A stretch of 64,000 bases of DNA from Sporobolomyces roseus (Eukaryota > Basidiomycota > Microbotryomycetes > Sporidiobolales > Sporidiobolaceae), in the NCBI GenBank assembly GCA_016617785.1, contig JADILM010000007.1:558001-622000 (forward strand). Direction: 5' to 3'. Positions 48,502 through 58,687 of the stretch are shown here, one piece after another. The position numbers were made by a program, and so were the translations under genes. Position 1 is the stretch's first letter. The number at the start of each line of letters is the position of its first letter. The notes beneath the pieces were generated by a model. The model was not told where the DNA came from, made no database searches, and worked only from the letters and a program-made list of their open reading frames with translations.

Positions 48502-49107
48502 CTACGCTACATCTTTCCCTGCTCTTCGGTCCTCTCGTCGTTGATTCAGCTAGTACAGAACGGTGAAGGTCAGCACGAGAACGCAACGAGATAGCAGAGA
48601 GACAGAAACGAAAACTTACCCATTCCTTCTTGCAATCCCGATACTATCACATCTCGCTTCGGCACGTCAGTTCTCCACATCTCTGGAATGAGCGGCATGT
48701 ACTCACAGCTTGAAAGAACTGTACAACAGGGAGTAAGAGAGACGATTGTCAATTTCCTTGCGATCGGAACGACCCAAACCCGCTCAACCACGCAAGGAGG
48801 TGAGACTCACCTCTGTACACTTTGGCTTATCATAACTATGCCTATCAAGGCACTTCATACTCTCCTGTTGACTCAGTCACACGATCAGTACTTCCTCCAC
48901 TTCTTGATCTTTCTCTCTTTAGAGAGCTTGACGTACCTCCCTAGCTTGCGCACATGGATCAGCAAACTTTGAATGAGCTTCTCGCCCTCTGAATGCATCA
49001 TCGTATGAGGTTGGTCTCGATCCGGAGGGGATGTCGGATGGGTTTGCGTTGGTCGATTGAGAGGGTTTAGGCGCTGGTGTTGGTTGAGGTAGTGAGAAGG
49101 TAGGCAT
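48502..49107 (-). CDS. COX23: Cox23, twin CX9C mitochondrial copper-homeostasis protein
   Basis: Small intermembrane-space protein needed for cytochrome c oxidase assembly; imported through the Mia40 disulfide relay. Five exons: 48937-49107, 48811-48864, 48707-48718, 48620-48643 and 48502-48549, 102 residues. A Pro/Ser-rich head (MPTFSLPQPTPAPKPS) precedes the CHCH domain: C-AQAREESMK-C and C-TEFFQAYRD-C, both exactly nine residues apart, with flanking KFADPC and DRHSYDKPKC, and tail NQRREDRRAGKDVA as in yeast Cox23. Exon 3 is only 12 nt and encodes FFQA, the middle of the second CX9C. Tail-to-tail with the amidase gene; a TTCGCAA sits about 80 bp before its ATG. Confidence 0.93.
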
Positions 49108-49433
49108 ATTTCGAGAGATTGAGACTTCGCGGTAGACGAGCGAGGGCGATTTAAAGTGGAGAGCGAAGAAGCGAAGTTTCGAGTTACTTTCGCAAGCGAC
49201 TTTTCCGACAATTTCGCTCAAGTCCTCCTCAAGATAGCTCGCAAGAAGGACAAGGAACAAGTGTGATGGCTGCAATGAATAAGGGATAGCGAGATACGAG
49301 CAACGGCAAAAGACCAACGATAAAGGAAATGACAAACGAAATCACCAAGTCTAGGGATATAATGAAGTGCGAGGTAATAGGGAACGAGATATACGTAATG
49401 TAACTCCAAGGATTTCCAGCGTGTAACTGTCTG
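49108..49433. other. Promoter region of COX23 and 3' end of F-box-like copy 3
   Basis: 326 bp. Holds TTCGCAA at 49189-49195 and several GCGAAG/TTTCGAG fragments. No gene seen. Confidence 0.5.
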
Positions 49434-50600
49434 CTATTCCCAGCCGTGTTCCCACTCGAGTCTAATCCCGCGACGCCGGCAGATTTCTTCCATCTCCTGA
49501 TTCACTCCTTCCCTATCATGATAGGTCGCGATAGACTCGAGCAATGCAGAGTCGTCCGAGTTGAGATATTCTATCATCGAGGTCGGACACCAAACTCGAG
49601 GTCCACGAAAATCGAGAGTCTTGATTCCAGTCGGCAGAGCTCTGATCAGGTCGAGCGAGAAGTCGTAGTCGAGCCCCCAATTTGGTCCTGGTCCTGGCCC
49701 AAACCATATAGAGAGGTACTCCAGGCTTCGGGCGGCTCTAAGGACTGTAACAACTTGAGTCAACAACTTGTCGTAGATGAACGTGAACTGGCCGTGTGGT
49801 TCCCGTGAGCGGTTGACGAAGCCTTGGATTGAAAGTCTCTTGAGCCTCCTAGGCGGGTTGCGCACTATCATTGCGAGACTTGCCGGTGGGCCGTGAAAGG
49901 AGCGTATCGACGGTATTGCGTTGACGACCTCCTGAAGGAAAGGGTACAGCTTCTTATCCTCGTCGGGCAGCCTGACAGTTGCAAGCGTATCCGGGAGGGT
50001 CAGCCTTGTTCCGTCTGGTTCGATTGATGTGCTGAAACGGAGGTCCAGTTCGACGAGAGACGAGAGGTGAGACAGCAACGCAAATCCCCGAGGTCCAACG
50101 GGGCGATTTTGGATACCGAGGCTTGTAACACTCGTAGGAATAGCGTAGATGATTTCGAGGGGGATGTCGCCGTCGCCTGTTCCTCCAGGTCTTTCGAGGG
50201 TGAAATTCGTCAGATTGACGCAAGCCTTGAGAAACTCGATCGTCTTGCCCGTTATGTCATATTTCCCTCGACGAAGATTCCACGAAGCCTCGAGAGATTT
50301 TGGGTCGAGGATGAGATGGAGGCAGGCTATCTGAGATGCGAGATGAGGAGAATCGGTGATGGTGCGAAAGAAGAGGTCGCGGGTGTATTTCTCGGTCCCC
50401 ACTCTGTCGAAGTCGTCTCGTTTCTCGTCGAACCAAGACGCCGAGACGAACAGGCGAACAGAGCGGTAGAGGTGAGAGCGGGCGAAAGGAAGGAGACGTT
50501 TCGAGACGCGGGAGAGGGAGAGGAAATCGGGTTGTCGAAGGACGTAGGGTACTCGGGCAATTTGATGGAGAAGCTCTAAGGGGAGAGTGTCGAGGCTCAT
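49434..50600 (-). CDS. F-box-like / leucine-rich repeat protein, copy 3
   Basis: Intronless, 388 residues from the ATG at 50598-50600: MSLDTLPLELLHQIARVPYVLRQPDFLSLSRVSKRLLPFARSHLYRSV, an F-box-like pattern with its LPxEL and hydrophobic positions. LRR-like segments follow (LTNFTLERPGGTGDGDIPLEIIYAIPTSVTSLGIQNRPVGPRG, LVELDLRFSTSI, IKTLDFRG). It ends EEICRRRGIRLEWEHGWE, where copy 4 ends EELCRRRGARLRWMDEW. It forms a tandem pair with copy 4 (51197-52342), sharing PGGTGxGxxPxEIxxAIP and NRPxGxxG, but is only distantly similar to copies 1 and 2. No substrate can be inferred. Confidence 0.7.
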   Translation of the reverse strand: MSLDTLPLELLHQIARVPYVLRQPDFLSLSRVSKRLLPFARSHLYRSVRLFVSASWFDEKRDDFDRVGTEKYTRDLFFRTITDSPHLASQIACLHLILDPKSLEASWNLRRGKYDITGKTIEFLKACVNLTNFTLERPGGTGDGDIPLEIIYAIPTSVTSLGIQNRPVGPRGFALLSHLSSLVELDLRFSTSIEPDGTRLTLPDTLATVRLPDEDKKLYPFLQEVVNAIPSIRSFHGPPASLAMIVRNPPRRLKRLSIQGFVNRSREPHGQFTFIYDKLLTQVVTVLRAARSLEYLSIWFGPGPGPNWGLDYDFSLDLIRALPTGIKTLDFRGPRVWCPTSMIEYLNSDDSALLESIATYHDREGVNQEMEEICRRRGIRLEWEHGWE

Positions 50601-51196
50601 GGCCAGATGAAGGAGGGGGAACCGGTTGAGTGGACTAAAATGATGAGGATTGTCAGCGAGCGTGCAGGCGAGAGAGAGAGGCAACGACTTACTGGAAGGC
50701 CTTTTCTATAGCTGTGAGATTGTAACGGGCCTTTGCGAGTCTCCATGTAAGGGAGTCAGGAGGATGGAGTGAAGGGGAGGAAGGAGAGCAGAAGATCGAC
50801 TGGCTCAGACCCTCCTCGATTGCTCGGTGTTTCGTCGAATCTGAAGTTCTGTATCGTCAAGCAGTGAAGTGTGAACGGCGGAAGCGAACTTGGAAGTCTG
50901 CTCGGATTATTTGCGAAGAAATGATCTTGCGAAATCCTCGTTTGGTTGCAGCGAGCGTGGGACAACGATTGCACAAGTACTAGACTGACAGAGAAGACGA
51001 GTATAAGTACAAAAGAAAAGCAAGTGATCGACATCGCGAACTATTCTCAATCCCATTCCTCCAACTTCTTCTCTTTCGATTCCGCTTCCTCAAATTTGAA
51101 CTTCCGTCTTTACACATGTTGCTCAATCATGAGACACAGACTCTAACCACCTAGTTTTCTACATCCTCCTGTCCAACTCGAACTTCCCATCAGCGA
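50601..51196. other. Gap between F-box-like copies 3 and 4
   Basis: 596 bp. Two TTGCGAA heptamers at 50911-50917 and 50937-50943 (reverse complement of TTCGCAA), about 310-340 bp before copy 3. A minus-strand donor-like gtaagtcg near 50690 suggests an intron in the copy 3 leader. No gene seen. Confidence 0.45.
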
Positions 51197-52342
51197 TCAC
51201 CAGTAACACCATTCGTCCATCCACCTGAGCCTAGCTCCTCGCCTTCGACAGAGCTCCTCAACCTCGACCTCTTCTTCCGTCTTCTTCACATCGAAGCGGG
51301 TGGTATGCTCGAGGAAGCGGGTGATTCGCAGATAAGTCAGAGACAAGGATCGCTCTGATCGGAGGTAGTCGAGGAGTGAAGACCATTTGAAAAGATGATT
51401 TCCGACTAGGCGGATAGTCTTGAGTCTCGGAGGTAGAGCCTTTACGATATCGACGGAGATACTGTGCTGGTCGACGTGAATATCGGGGCCGAGCCAAAGG
51501 ACTAGATCTTCCAAATCGCAGGTAGTCTTGAGAATCGAGACGGCTGAATTGATGCATTGAAGCGTTTCCGAACTCGCTTTGCCGACGACCTTCAACGTTT
51601 TCAGGTGAGGATTGTGACTTTGAGCCAATAACATCATACCATCCGGACTCGAGTCGAAGGAGTGGAGATTCGGAAAGGAGGTGAGTATGTCGGTCATGAA
51701 GGGGTATAATCGAGCTTTGTCGTGAGAGAGGCGGATCTTGATTGGTTGCTTGAAGAGTGGTAGCTTGAGTGCATAGCTTTGGATCGGGCTGCTCCAGGAG
51801 AGGTCTAGTTCGGCGAGGGATGGGAGTCGAGAGATGAGATGTGCTAATCCGGTGATGCCGAGAGGACGATTATGGATGTGCAAGACTACCAGATGGAGCG
51901 GGATAGCATCTAGTATCTCGATAGGTACTTCTCCGGTTCCTGTTCCTCCTGGGATTTCGAGCGTGAGTTGTCGGAGGTTGAAACAAGCCGTCAAGAAGTC
52001 GATTGTCTTCTCCGTGAGGTCGTACTTGTTCTGCCGAATCACTTTAGAAGTGATGAGGGAATGGGGGCAGATGACGAGGTGGAGAGACGAGATACAAGCT
52101 GCGAGATGGGGAGAAGTGTCGAGCATTCGAAAGAATAGACTGCGACGTCGGGTCTCGCGACTGTCATCCTCTAGTTCTTCCCGTATCCAGGTTCCGGAGA
52201 TGACGAGACGTTGAATCGTGTGGAAGAGGTTTGGGCGAAACAAGGGGAGGAAGGTTTTTGAGACGAGACAGAGGGAAAGGAGGTCTTTCTTGTCGAGAGG
52301 GCGAGTGCACTCGTTGACCAGCTCTCTTGGAAGGTGCTCCAT
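51197..52342 (-). CDS. F-box-like / leucine-rich repeat protein, copy 4
   Basis: Intronless, 381 residues, starting MEHLPRELVNECTRPLDKKDLLSLCLVSKTFLPLFRPNLFHTI, which fits an F-box. Then RLVISGTWIREE, an FFRMLDTSPHLAACISSLHLVI block that aligns with copy 3 FFRTITDSPHLASQIACLHLIL, LRR-like stretches (FNLRQLTLEIPGGTGTGEVP, LVVLHIHNRPLG, LAELDLSWSS), and the end EELCRRRGARLRWMDEWCYW. Same strand as copy 3. The preceding region (to about 52790) carries long purine runs and a possible leader intron. Confidence 0.7.
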   Translation of the reverse strand: MEHLPRELVNECTRPLDKKDLLSLCLVSKTFLPLFRPNLFHTIQRLVISGTWIREELEDDSRETRRRSLFFRMLDTSPHLAACISSLHLVICPHSLITSKVIRQNKYDLTEKTIDFLTACFNLRQLTLEIPGGTGTGEVPIEILDAIPLHLVVLHIHNRPLGITGLAHLISRLPSLAELDLSWSSPIQSYALKLPLFKQPIKIRLSHDKARLYPFMTDILTSFPNLHSFDSSPDGMMLLAQSHNPHLKTLKVVGKASSETLQCINSAVSILKTTCDLEDLVLWLGPDIHVDQHSISVDIVKALPPRLKTIRLVGNHLFKWSSLLDYLRSERSLSLTYLRITRFLEHTTRFDVKKTEEEVEVEELCRRRGARLRWMDEWCYW

Positions 52343-52786
52343 ATGCGCAATGTCTGTGGGAGATGGGGAAGATCGAGTCGAGAGCTGGGATGATGAGACT
52401 TGTCAGCGAGCGTAGAGGGCACAGGGGAAGGGAGACAAACCCACTAGAAAGGGTATTGACAGCTCTTGAAGTCGCTTGTGACTTTCGAACCGTTCTGCGG
52501 AGAGGTTGAAGAAATCGAGGTGAATGGGAGAAAAGAGAGAGAGAGAGGGAGAGAAGACTTTCCGTCGTTCCGTCTGAGGCGTACTCGACTCGCGAGCAAT
52601 TTGTAGCGCAACTACTATCAAGAGAGAGGAGTCGTCCAGAGAAAGCCCGCCGAGGAGTCCAAGGTCGCGAGGAATCAGTTCTTTCGCTCGAATCCATCGC
52701 CGCGAACAAAGAACGACGGTATTGCAAAGTGCTAGATGCGTCGAGAGTAGGGTAAAGCTTACAAACAACAAAGAAAGACATAAAAG
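52343..52786. other. Gap upstream of F-box-like copy 4
   Basis: 444 bp between copy 4 and the stop of the large disordered protein. GA-rich near 52530-52553. Possible leader intron of copy 4 (donor-like gtgagt not clear). No gene I can support. Confidence 0.4.
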
Positions 52787-55700
52787 CTATTCACCGTCCC
52801 ATTCATCTGATTCCTCCGTCTCGTCAGATTCCTCAAACTTCTTCTTCTTCTTCCCTCCTCCTCCTTTCTTCGCTTCTGCCGCTATTCTCTTCCTCTGTGC
52901 CTTGACTCCACTAGCTCTCGATAACTTGTCTTGTGCTGGAACTACCTTTTTCTGTTTCGGCAGTGATTGAGACGGTGAAGCAGCGGTATCCTTTTTCTTC
53001 GCTTTCGTACGCTTCATAACGATGCTCTTGCGCTTCCTGCGTTTCCTGGGTGCAGGGGCTGAAGATTTCTTTGTTGCTGCTGGAAGTCGAGAAGTATTGG
53101 GGATGGGCGGAGTCTCGTCTCGATCTGAAGCGGAATGCGGATGATAGGGTTCGTCAACTTGCGAGGGTGACCGACTCTGTTGATCCTCCTCCTCCTCATC
53201 CTCCTCATCCAATTCGATAGCCTTGCGCTTCCTCGTCTTCGAGACTTGAGGCGACTCGTCCTCCTCCTCTACGACCACCTTCTTCGATTTCTTCTTTTGA
53301 GGCTTTCCTCGTTTCTTGTCCGTAACTTCCTCGTCGACCACATCCTCCCCTCGACCATACCCATCTCCCTCCGATCCAGACTCTTCTCTCTCACGCTTGA
53401 TGCCGGATCCTTCTCCTACTTGCCACCAGTCGCCAGCTTTCTTCTTCGTTCTCTGCGGTCGGGAAGATGAACCTGTTCTGGGCGAAGATGACTCCTTTTG
53501 CGAGTGTTGAGAAGAGAGGAGAGGAGTAGAGGGGGTGATTTTGCGAGTATCGGCGAGATCTTCTAAACGAGATTGGCGAATTTGGCGTGAAGTGCGGGAA
53601 TTGGATGTAGCTGAAGCTGAATGACCAGAATCGTCGATACCCTTCTTTCGATGCTTGTGAGGGGAAGAAGGGGGTGTCGATTCGCGGAGTTTGCGAGCCT
53701 TCTGAGGTTTTTGAGAGGAAGAGGCGAGTCCTTGAGAAGTAGAGGGACGGCGTTTGCGAGACTGGGAGAGGAATGCCGCTCGGGGAGAGTAGCCGATCTC
53801 GTCTTCGTCGTCGTCGAAGGGTATCAGGTGCTCCACTGCTCTGCCCTTCCCTTTCACACGCTTTGACTTCTGCACCTTTGCTAGCTCAACTTCGACACTC
53901 TCCTCTTTTGCCTCAATCGGAGATGCTGATCGTTTCGAAGGGTCTGGTTCAACTGGAGCATGCTCCTTCGGCTTCTTGTCGAGCTTCTGACCACCTTTCG
54001 CAGGTCTTTTCTTGGGAGGAGGCGATCGAACTTCAGACGACGAGCTGTCGAGTCCTTGAGGTTGAGCTTGCGTAGAAGCAGATATGGATCGATGTCGAGA
54101 GCGGTAGACGACTGGACTGGGATTAGAGCGGACCGGAGCGCTGAATTCTCGGTCTTGATCTTGATCCTCGTTCGAGTGAGCTGGACTGAGAGGATGGATA
54201 GCTGGCGAGGTGGAAGCGATGGGATGAGGGGGTGAATCTGGATGATTGGAGCCTGATCTGGGAGGTGTAGGTTTGCGAGAGGAGTCCTTCGAAGTTGCAA
54301 CTTTCTTGTTCGTCGATCGCTTTCGTTCTGCGGGAAGTTCGACTGCGACAGAGGTCGATCGAGGCTGCGCGCGTTTCTTGTTATCGTGATTCGTATTCGA
54401 TTTTGCCTTCGTCTCGGTCGAATCAGGGAGAGGAGGGGAGTCTTGTCGAGGCGAAGCGGTATCGTCGTGGGAAGTAGGTGAGCGAGGTACCGTTTCGCGA
54501 TCTTCCTGCTCGATAGCACTCGTAGCTTCACCATCCTCAGTCAGATCGAGGAGATCGGCCGGTTCCTGATCGTCGAATCCTCCTCCATACTCTGGCTGTG
54601 GGTCATCGAAATCGAAAGTTGCTGGAGCGGGCGAAGTCGATTCATTACGAAGCGCCTTCATCGCGGCTTCAGTTGCTTGACTATTCGCTGAAGCGTCACT
54701 GCCTCGAGAGAGTAATTCGACTGGTCGCTCCGTATCGCGAGTAGAGGAAAGTTTGGGTGATGAAGAACGAGGAGAATTGGAATGCTCCTGGTTCGAAGAT
54801 GGCGCAGCCTGAAAGGGATGAGTACAGTCAGTTCAGTTCGCAGTAGAACTGAGAGAAGAAGGAGGGACGTACCTCGACGGGAAGCGATTCGAGTGAAGCA
54901 CTTCTTTTCCTTCCCACCATAATCTCCCTTGTATCGTAGAAGTCCTTGACCTCTCCAACCTTCTCCTCGCCTTCAATATCTCTTGAAGCTACTTTCGCAA
55001 TCCTCTCTTCCTCCTCAGCATCATCCTCTTCTTCCGTACTCGGCTCTTCTCCCGTCTCAAGCTGTTCACCACTTTCCAATCCCACCGCTCGCTCTTCAAC
55101 CTCCCGGTCCACCACGTTCTCCCCCTTCCTAGATCGTAACTCCTCCTCCTCAATATCAACGGACCTAGCGGATCGATCATCTTCCCTCGTCTCGTCGATT
55201 TCGTTCCCTCCCTCCGATTCTCCGATAACTTCAGGTTCCGCATCCTCTTCCGCCTCACTATCACTCGACAGGACTTCAACTATGATCTCGACGACATAAT
55301 CTTCGGGTTCAGGACTAGGCGAGAACGAGACCTCGGGTTCTTTCGATTCCTCCTCCTCCTCGATTTCAATCAAGGTTTGTTCTTCGGTTCTGACCTCCTT
55401 CACTGACCTATCCGCACTCTTGATTGACTCCCCGATTAGTGTGTCCTGCTTTATCGGGGCTGACTGCGATTCGGAGAAGACATCGATTGAGTTGGGCTTG
55501 TTTCCGTTCTCAGGTTTCGCCGATACCTCCTCATCGTCCTCGACTGCCGGTTCCGCGTCAACGACCCTTTCGCCATAAAGCTCTATTGGTTGCGAGTCAG
55601 CTTCGACTTGTTGCGCCGGATTTGCTAGTGCGGGTGTATTGAGTTGAGGTTCATCGTAAGCTGAGGGCGCAGGAGAAGCGGAGGCTGTTTCGACGTGCTC

Positions 55701-58393
55701 AACAGGAGGTTTTGGTTCAGCTGGCTGCGAAAGAGTAGGCGAGGGTGTTCGAGGTGGGGGAGAGCGGAGAGGCGACTGTGTTTCGAGGGGAGGGCCGGAA
55801 GAATCGGGAGGAAGAGCTGGTGAGAGAGAGGCGGGTTTGGGCGGTTCAGTAGGAGTAGGGACGGCTACAGAAAGAGGAGGAGAGGATTGAAGCGGATCTC
55901 GAGCTTGGAAGTCGGAGGAAGGGGAAGGTCGACGGGGAGAAGCTGATCGTTGAGGAGGAGTGGGAGAGGGAAGTTTGAAAGGGTTCAGATCGGAGAGATC
56001 ATCGAAGGTTGCAGCGGGGGAAGGAGAAAGCGGACGAGGGACGGAATCGCCGTTCGAGATTGAGGCAGTCGCATTGAGTTCATCACCTTGTCCTTCCTTC
56101 GACGACGATGCGAGCTTCTCCTTCGAGCCCTGTCCTCCATTCTCCATCGTCTTCGTCTCAGTAAACTTTGGAGGTCTCGGCCTACTCGGACTCCAGCCAT
56201 CTGCTGGTCCAGCTGCGTCACTGCTCAAACCCATCGCTACTCTCTGAACGAATTCATCTACCTCTTTCGCGGCGACTTCGAGCGAGTTGTCGGAATCCTC
56301 GTCGTCGTTGTAGAGATCGGAGAAGCTAGGTGTAGGTGGAGGAATGGGTTCATTCGAGGAATGTCGAACTGGAGAATCGGGTGGAGAGGGTAGAGTTTTC
56401 GAGGGAAAGAATGCTTGATCCGGTCTTTGAATTGGCGACGCTGCATCTCTTTGAAACGAATCAGTCAGTGGTGATCAGCTACCGCGAGCGAAAGAAAACG
56501 AACCTGGAATGGGGGAACTCGAATCAAGTTTGACGGGAACGATTTCGTCTCTTTCTCCAGTGACTGTAATTCGAACACCCGAGCAGTCAGTTGGTCTGGT
56601 ATTGAACCGGTTGCAGAGGTTTAACTCACTCCGGGGTGACAGCGTCAAGAACACCTTGCGTTCTTCGATAATCTCCTCCGCATCCTCCTCGAGATCTTCC
56701 TCATCTCCGATCGTAAGCTGCCCTTTCTCGGTTTTCTCGCCTTCTAGCACTCCAACTTCCGATAGCTCAACTTCCTGCATGTCCACATCCGCTTCTGCCT
56801 CCATCAGCATGGATTCGTCGACTTCCTCTCTAGTCTCCTGTCCTGCGTTCTCCCTCACTTCGACCTCGTTAACATTCCTCTGACCCTCCATCTCACTCAC
56901 TCCCTTACGCTCCGAACCGTTCTCGACTAGTTCGATCTCCGGTGGTAGATCCTTTCCAGGTCCTGCGATAACTTCCTCTTCAAGATTTCGCAGAACTTCG
57001 TTGTCATCCGTCTCCTCTAATCCATTCTGCTTCTCTTCGACGACTTGAACTCTTGCTTGAGACTCGTCTACGTCATCCTGAGCGTCTGCCATCGGTACGT
57101 CCTCCTCCTCTGGAGTTATCGAAGGTTCTTTACACGAAGGAGACAGCTTTCGTGCTTCTACATCTACTACCTCCACCTCTTGCGCCTCAATAACTTCCGT
57201 CGAGTTCTCTATCGGTATTACTGTTGCCGAGAGTGAATCCAAAGGTTTCTCGACGAGTCTATAAGGTTTCGAAGGCCGCTTGATTTTCTTTTTCGGAACT
57301 TGAGCGAGCGCGACAGGGTGAGCGAGGGATTCGAGTAGGTTTCGGGTATCTACGTTGAGTTTCGGTACGTATGTGACGTAAGGGCCTTCTGTGGCTGTGA
57401 GAGTTGGAAGAGGTTGTTTGAAGAAATCGGAGATGAGAGTTGTGAATGCTGTGCGATTTGCTGATTCGAGAGGTGGTTGCGACATTCGAGAGGACGATTG
57501 AGCGGGTTTTGGAGAGGTGGGAGTGGGTTCGGGAGGAGGGGAGGAGTTCTTGGGAGAGGGAGAAGGGAGAATCGGAGGTGGAGGAGGATCGGGTTCTAAA
57601 GCTGATTCGTCTCGTTCTTTCGCCATCTCGACATCTAAATCTTGAGATCTGTCCTGAGTCTCTGTGATCTCTTGAGGGAGCTTCGCCGTTTCCAGCTTTC
57701 TCTTCTCTTCTTCCTCCTTCGCTATTTCTGCCTCTTCATCATAATCTGCGTCCCTCTCAGCCAACGCTCCATCATTCTCTCCTCTTGCCTCATCCACAGC
57801 TCTCCCTTTCCCTTTCCTATCTCTAATATTATTCGCAAGTTTTCTAGCAGTTCTCATTTTCCTCCCTTTCGGTTGATACCCTGTCCCGAGGTCGAAGAGT
57901 GAAGGAGGGAGGTTCTTGTCTGGTCGTTTACGAGGGATGTGTTGTGGTTCGGGCAGTCGAGAAGTGGAAGCGATGGGGGATGAGAGAGGAGGGAGGGTTG
58001 AGAGGAAAGATGGAGGTCGTGAATTCGCTTCTTGTAAGATTGATGTCCAATTCGAGGGAATCCCTTTCTCAAACAACTCCATATATTCCTCAGGAATGCC
58101 TGTGAACTCAAACAAGATTCTAGGATCAGTCAAAGGCTTCATCAAGAAACGATTCCAAGAGAGTAGTTCGAAAACTCACCTGCTAGTTCCGCTTTGTCTA
58201 TTGAAGCCGGTCCTATCAATTTGAAATCACCTAATCCTTTCTCCCAAGCTCCCTCGAATCTGTCTGCTCCCCTTCGAAGGACTACTTGGACCCGGGCTTC
58301 TTCACTAAACACTTTCAAACACAGATCTCTACGATTTGCGTCCTTGTAGGCTATCGTAGCATACCAATCATTGAGTGCTATCGGTGGTGCCAT
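52787..58393 (-). CDS. Very large disordered, probably nuclear protein; CENP-C-like motif possible
   Basis: Starts MAPPIALNDWYATIAYKDANRRDLCLKVF (ATG 58391-58393) with one short apparently folded region of about 85 residues, then runs to 52787 as a roughly 1,700-residue chain of Pro/Ser/Glu/Lys-rich, low-complexity sequence. Junctions followed: AG|IPEEYMELFEKG (intron about 58093-58175), an intron near 56560-56632, and one near 56453-56502 joining IP|DAASPIQRPDQAFF. Many KKRKR-type patches suggest nuclear location. Near the C-terminus (about 53419-53466) lies RPQRTKKKAGDWWQVG, spaced like the CENP-C motif (R-T-x3-P/x-x-D-[YW]-W). No cupin domain follows, so it is not a typical CENP-C; a Mis18BP1/KNL2-like or unrelated chromatin protein is possible. 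Function not assigned. Confidence 0.55.
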
Positions 58394-58591
58394 GACTCGA
58401 GAGCCTGTAGAGGCGTGGAACAGGATAGGAGATCAATCCTGGAGGAGGATCTCTTCGATAGTGTGCTACTGCTTCGAGGTCGAGTGCTGCTGTACTTTTA
58501 TAGTCTGGTATCGAATATTCGTGTGATAGAGTTGAAAGCGAGAACGAGAGAGATGAAAGGTAGAGTCGATAAACGAAATAGCGAAATTTAT

Positions 58592-58598
58592 TTCGCAA
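58592..58598. promoter_or_regulatory. TTCGCAA heptamer upstream of the large disordered protein gene
   Basis: Single TTCGCAA preceded by GCGAAATTTA, about 200 bp before the ATG at 58393. Same heptamer as in other gaps of the window; function unknown. Confidence 0.35.
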
Positions 58599-58687
58599 AG
58601 TCAAAACCCGAAAAGTGTCTACGATACAGCCAAAAAAGTTACTCGATCTAGGTCAGGAAATATATATAAGTGCGTGCAAAAGCTGAT

